Shown here: one piece after another, positions 61,259 to 64,000 of the stretch
Layout: each line of letters starts with the position of its first letter
Numbering within the stretch: position 1 is the first letter of the stretch
Origin: Herpetosiphon llansteffanensis
GTDB lineage: Bacteria > Chloroflexota > Chloroflexia > Chloroflexales > Herpetosiphonaceae
Direction: 5' to 3'
DNA: 64,000 nt
Assembly (NCBI RefSeq): GCF_003205875.1
Contig: NZ_PUBZ01000169.1
Location: forward strand, 1-64,000
Notes under the pieces: generated by a model
Databases searched by the model: none
Told to the model about the DNA's origin: nothing
Seen by the model: only the letters and a program-made list of their open reading frames with translations
Made by a program: the position numbers and the translations under genes

Positions 61259-61588
61259 TTATTCAAAGTAGCGAACGACCTGTTGTGCACCAGTAAACTG
61301 GACCCAATTTTGTTCTATTTCCTTAATATAGTGGTAGTGTTCAAAATAAACGCAGTAGCGGCCATCTTCAACTTTTTCAGCATACTTGTATGTAGCAGTA
61401 TACAATTTATTGATGTTTGAATCATCACGAAGATAAATCAATACTTGATCAATTGTATTTATCCGATGATCATCCATAATCCAATTACCACTACTTCCAG
61501 TGCCATCATTATTGAAGGTTAATAAATGACCATTAGTAAAGAGTGCTAGTAATCGTTTGCCTGGTTGAACAAAATCTCGTGCATGCAT
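61259..61588 (-). CDS. Hypothetical protein, 109 residues
   Basis: Beta-rich, soluble, no family recognised. FTNGHLLTFNNDGTGSSGNWIMDDHRINTIDQVLIYLRDDSNI near residues 17-59 and YTATYKYAEKVEDGRYCVYFEHYHYIKEIEQNWVQFTG near 63-100 alternate polar and hydrophobic residues like a small beta sheet. The region is A/T-rich relative to the housekeeping genes. It ends at a good terminator. Single-gene transcript in appearance. Confidence 0.6.
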   Translation of the reverse strand: MHARDFVQPGKRLLALFTNGHLLTFNNDGTGSSGNWIMDDHRINTIDQVLIYLRDDSNINKLYTATYKYAEKVEDGRYCVYFEHYHYIKEIEQNWVQFTGAQQVVRYFE

Positions 61589-61672
61589 AGTGCTACCTCA
61601 TTGCATCACTATCACCCATTTAACGATAGTGCTAGCTTCCACTATAGAGATTTTTAGGGCTGTGGTCAAGGA

Positions 61673-62401
61673 TTAATTGGTATCCAATTGTTGGGCATTT
61701 TTCTGGCGCAAAATTATAATTCCGAGGCTTGCCATCCACGCCAACCACAACAAACTGCCAACTAAGCCTGCCCAAGCAATGACCGGAATTGTGGGCAGTA
61801 CGGTCGCCAAAAGTTCAGTTTGGGCAAGGCTATAGATCAAGGCTGCCAGCCAGCCCAACCATGCCAGCCACTTCGGCAAGCTCATCGAACGATAGATAAT
61901 CGTGCTCAGCAGTAGCATCCAGATAATCATAAATAATTGGCCGATGTGCTCGCCCAACACCACGCCGCCATATTGATGCACTACCTGAAAAAGGGTTGCT
62001 AGGCTGGCCTTGGTTGTTGCCGAAGCCAGCGGATCAAGGTAGCTTTGAGCGATTAGTGGCACCACAAAGACCCAACGCAACAAGCCAACAACCTGCATCA
62101 CAAAGCCAATTACGCCAATCGTGCTCGCTGTTTCGCTCAAGGCTGCACCTGAAAATTCGGGCAGGCGTTTGAGCATGATGCTGGCGAATAATAAGGGCAA
62201 GCCGACCCAAGCAAAGGCCAGCCATGTATAAATTAGGCCACTGCCACCTGCTGCAAATTGGCGCAATACCTGATCAACTGGCGCACGCAAAATATCGGGA
62301 TAATCGAAATTGCTGATCAACAACGTATACGGAATATTGACCAACAGCGAGCCAAGAATCAAACTCCAGCCCGTTAGTTGGCGTACGTATTTATCTGTCA
62401 T
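61673..62401 (-). CDS. DUF4386-like polytopic membrane protein
   Basis: 242 residues, about seven membrane segments, resembling DUF4386 proteins (WSLILGSLLVNIPYTLLI near 12-29; GVIGFVMQVVGLLRWVFVVPLIA near 94-116; IGQLFMIIWMLLLSTIIY near 153-170). The start overlaps the TetR gene stop by ATGA, so TetR and this protein are one operon, both under the palindromic operator at 63001-63045. Function unknown; a transport or sensory role for the TetR ligand would fit. Confidence 0.8.
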   Translation of the reverse strand: MTDKYVRQLTGWSLILGSLLVNIPYTLLISNFDYPDILRAPVDQVLRQFAAGGSGLIYTWLAFAWVGLPLLFASIMLKRLPEFSGAALSETASTIGVIGFVMQVVGLLRWVFVVPLIAQSYLDPLASATTKASLATLFQVVHQYGGVVLGEHIGQLFMIIWMLLLSTIIYRSMSLPKWLAWLGWLAALIYSLAQTELLATVLPTIPVIAWAGLVGSLLWLAWMASLGIIILRQKNAQQLDTN

Positions 62402-62988
62402 TGGTTGCTCCCTTGAATGATGTAGGGTTGTAGCACATGGAGCATCAAGTTCACGCCAGTGTTGATGCTGCTTGGTTCGATTGGACGTTGATTAATTTCG
62501 AGATTGTTGAGCCAAAATTCGCTAATTAACCAACAGACTTGAATCAATTGATCAAGTGTGTTTGCAGTAAGTGGCTGCATAATTCCGGCGCTGATGAATT
62601 GCTCAACAATGCTGCGGAAGCCTGCAAACCCACGTTGGCGGGTGGCTAAAAAGCTGGCGTGCAAAGAGGAATCGTGGTGCAGCAACGCCACCAATTCGCG
62701 GTAGGCAAAACGGTAGCGCCAAATAATCTGGTAGTTGGTTTCGACCAAGGTGGTTAAATCGCTCAATTGGGCTGGGCGCGCGGTCGGCAGGCTCAGTTCT
62801 GTATCCCACGCGTTATACAGTTGTTCAAATAGAGCTTGAATAATCGCTGCTTTGTTGCGAAAGTGGTAGTACAAGTTGCCCGGGCTAATGCTACAGGCCT
62901 CGGCAATGTGGTTGGTGCTTACGTCTGCTGTGCCTTGGCGATTGAATAGCTCAAGCGCTGTGCTCAGAATTAAATCACGTTTGCTCAT
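62398..62988 (-). CDS. TetR/AcrR family transcriptional regulator
   Basis: 196 residues. The N-terminal helix-turn-helix domain is KRDLILSTALELFNRQGTADVSTNHIAEACSISPGNLYYHFRNKAAIIQALF near residues 3-54, with the recognition helix SPGNLYYHF. The C-terminal ligand domain is all helical and of the type common in this group (WRYRFAYRELVALL near 90-103). It most likely represses its own operon by binding the 45-bp dyad just upstream. No canonical Shine-Dalgarno is visible; CAGATG precedes the start. Confidence 0.92.
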   Translation of the reverse strand: MSKRDLILSTALELFNRQGTADVSTNHIAEACSISPGNLYYHFRNKAAIIQALFEQLYNAWDTELSLPTARPAQLSDLTTLVETNYQIIWRYRFAYRELVALLHHDSSLHASFLATRQRGFAGFRSIVEQFISAGIMQPLTANTLDQLIQVCWLISEFWLNNLEINQRPIEPSSINTGVNLMLHVLQPYIIQGSNQ

Positions 62989-63000
62989 CTGCTTAACCCA

Positions 63001-63051
63001 AACTAGAGTAAATACTCTAATATTTTTAGAGCATTTACTCTAGTTTGTCAA
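63001..63051 (-). promoter_or_regulatory. Palindromic operator and promoter of the TetR operon
   Basis: AACTAGAGTAAATACTCTAA (63001-63020) and TTAGAGCATTTACTCTAGTT (63026-63045) are inverted copies with 19 of 20 positions complementary, separated by TATTT. On the minus strand a TTGACA -35 (63051-63046) abuts the right arm, and the poor -10 (TAAAAA, 17 bp on) lies in the centre. Each arm also contains AGAGTAAATNCTCT, a smaller dyad. A repressor bound here would block the promoter. Confidence 0.8.
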
Positions 63052-63063
63052 GCACTTACTAAT

Positions 63064-64000
63064 TTAGCTTTGGCCTGGCTCGCCGGCCATAATCACGGCG
63101 ATTGGCTTCATGCGAGCCAATGGCTTAATCAAATCGGCTTCGATTTGCAATTCCATTACCCGTTCGATGTCTTTGTAGGCCAAGGGCGATTCGTCGACGC
63201 TCCAGCCTTCGACATGCACGCCATGAGCTTTGATAACTTTTTTGGCCTCGCTGGAGCTGATGGTGGCGCGAGCTTTGGAGCGGCTGTACAAGCGGCCTGC
63301 ACCGTGCGAGGCGCTATGCAAGGCTTCGGGGTTACCTAAGCCTTCGACCACATACGAAGCTGAAGCCATGCTGCCTGGAATCACGCCGCGAACGCCTACG
63401 CCTGCAGGTGTCGCACCCTTGCGATGCACAATCAGATCGCCTTCGCGCCAGGCAAAATTATGGTGATTTTGAATTGTGGCGACTGGCTTGAGCTTGGTGC
63501 GTTGGGCAAATAAGCGGTGGATAACTTCATGATTGGCTTGGGCAAAGGCTCCGGCTAATTCCATCGCTGCCCAGTATTCTTGGCCTGCCTCGCTATCCAA
63601 ATCGAGCCATTCGTACATTTTGGGCACGTTGGCTTTGGTGGCGGTTTCTTGTACCGCAATGTTGCTATAGTGTTTGGCGATTGCGTAGCCAACCCCGCGC
63701 GAACCGCTATGGGTCAGCAAGCCAACAAATTCGCGTGGCAAGTCGTTCTCGCCCATTCGTTCGCCAACCACGATATTGGCAAAGTGGTTGCCACTGCCGC
63801 TGGTGCCAAGTTGGGCAATCGCTTTTTCGCGCAAGCTACGGGTTTGGGCGGTTAAATTCCAGTTTCTTATGCCCAAAATTGGGTGGTCCGGCCCGCGTTT
63901 GCGCGTTGCGCCCGAGCCAAACACTGTTACTTCAGCTAAATCACGAAATAATTGCTCGCGATGACGTTGAATTTCCATTGGCGCTTCAGCAAAAATGGTC
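63064..64000 (-). CDS. rtcB: RtcB-type RNA ligase, 5' end outside the window
   Basis: Partial gene: the reading frame stays open to the window edge, so the true start lies beyond 64000. About 311 C-terminal residues are visible of about 480 expected. They carry FGSGATRKRGPDH, SGSGNHFANIVVGER, LTHSGSRGVG, HNFAWREGDLIVHRKGATPAG, and the active-site region SASHGAGRLYSRSKA with the guanylylated His. RtcB joins 2',3'-cyclic phosphate or 3'-phosphate ends to 5'-OH ends in RNA repair and needs GTP and Mn. No archease gene is in view. Ends 20 bp before the TetR operator. Confidence 0.93.
   Translation of the reverse strand, partial: TIFAEAPMEIQRHREQLFRDLAEVTVFGSGATRKRGPDHPILGIRNWNLTAQTRSLREKAIAQLGTSGSGNHFANIVVGERMGENDLPREFVGLLTHSGSRGVGYAIAKHYSNIAVQETATKANVPKMYEWLDLDSEAGQEYWAAMELAGAFAQANHEVIHRLFAQRTKLKPVATIQNHHNFAWREGDLIVHRKGATPAGVGVRGVIPGSMASASYVVEGLGNPEALHSASHGAGRLYSRSKARATISSSEAKKVIKAHGVHVEGWSVDESPLAYKDIERVMELQIEADLIKPLARMKPIAVIMAGEPGQS

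Overview
The window looks like chromosomal DNA of a filamentous, gliding member of the Chloroflexota, most likely a Herpetosiphon-type organism. This is an inference from gene style, not from a search. The clues are a zinc-ribbon protein with a huge Pro-x-Trp-Leu repeat array beside a MutL-like actin-fold ATPase, DUF4012 and DUF11 envelope proteins, zinc-ribbon proteins with TPR-like N-termini, a lexA promoter with GAAC half-sites, and intergenic tracts of short interspersed repeats. I see no tRNA or rRNA gene, CRISPR array, transposase or prophage.

Layout. 1-1500: ribosomal stalk operon rplJ-rplL with an L10 leader. 1575-2850: a coupled pair ending in a PfkB kinase. 3000-5133 (minus): eno-yraN-ridA. 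5774-8006 (minus): Nudix, PfkB kinase and a divergent amino-acid kinase. 8250-8894: lexA with its own SOS-type promoter. 9339-11997: an Hsp70-type ATPase and, divergently, a histone-deacetylase-fold hydrolase. 12398-21237: hisH, hisA, a coiled-coil gene, hisF, moaD, moaE and a 1593-residue cysteine-free macroglobulin-like protein, followed by an alpha-toroid protein. 22408-24339: ECF sigma factor, anti-sigma factor and ComF. 24300-29233: small accessory genes, including a DUF433/DUF5615 toxin-antitoxin pair, and a 7Fe-type ferredoxin with two operator-like palindromes upstream. 29862-39442: a hydrolase/cNMP-binding fusion, a large membrane protein, uppS, a LysE exporter, pspA, rsmG, two zinc-ribbon paralogues and lipA. 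39768-43057: radA, a PIN-TRAM protein, dtd and a small gene.

43054-52106 is a self-contained five-gene operon with a consensus promoter and a terminator. It encodes a membrane-anchored protein, a polytopic protein, a 1523-residue zinc-ribbon protein with about 45 P-x-W-L/M motifs, another polytopic protein, and a MutL-like ATPase whose tail carries two copies of the same motif. This is the best candidate here for an undescribed system. My reading is a multivalent, membrane-bound scaffold working with an actin-fold ATPase. 52162-59327 is an envelope/exopolysaccharide operon: LPxT-anchored DUF11 protein, tyrosine autokinase, DUF4012-TPR protein and flippase. 59759-64000 (minus) holds a DinB protein, a 53-residue membrane peptide, two unknown proteins, a TetR-regulated membrane protein and the C-terminal part of RtcB, cut by the window edge.

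Repeats. Three copies of a 131-134 bp palindromic MITE-like element lie at 2863, 5480 and 22110. Mosaic tracts of five or six short modules fill 1-205, 5225-5770, 11998-12397, 13000-13160, 29360-29790 and 59340-59758. One of them has extended the 3' end of hisH.
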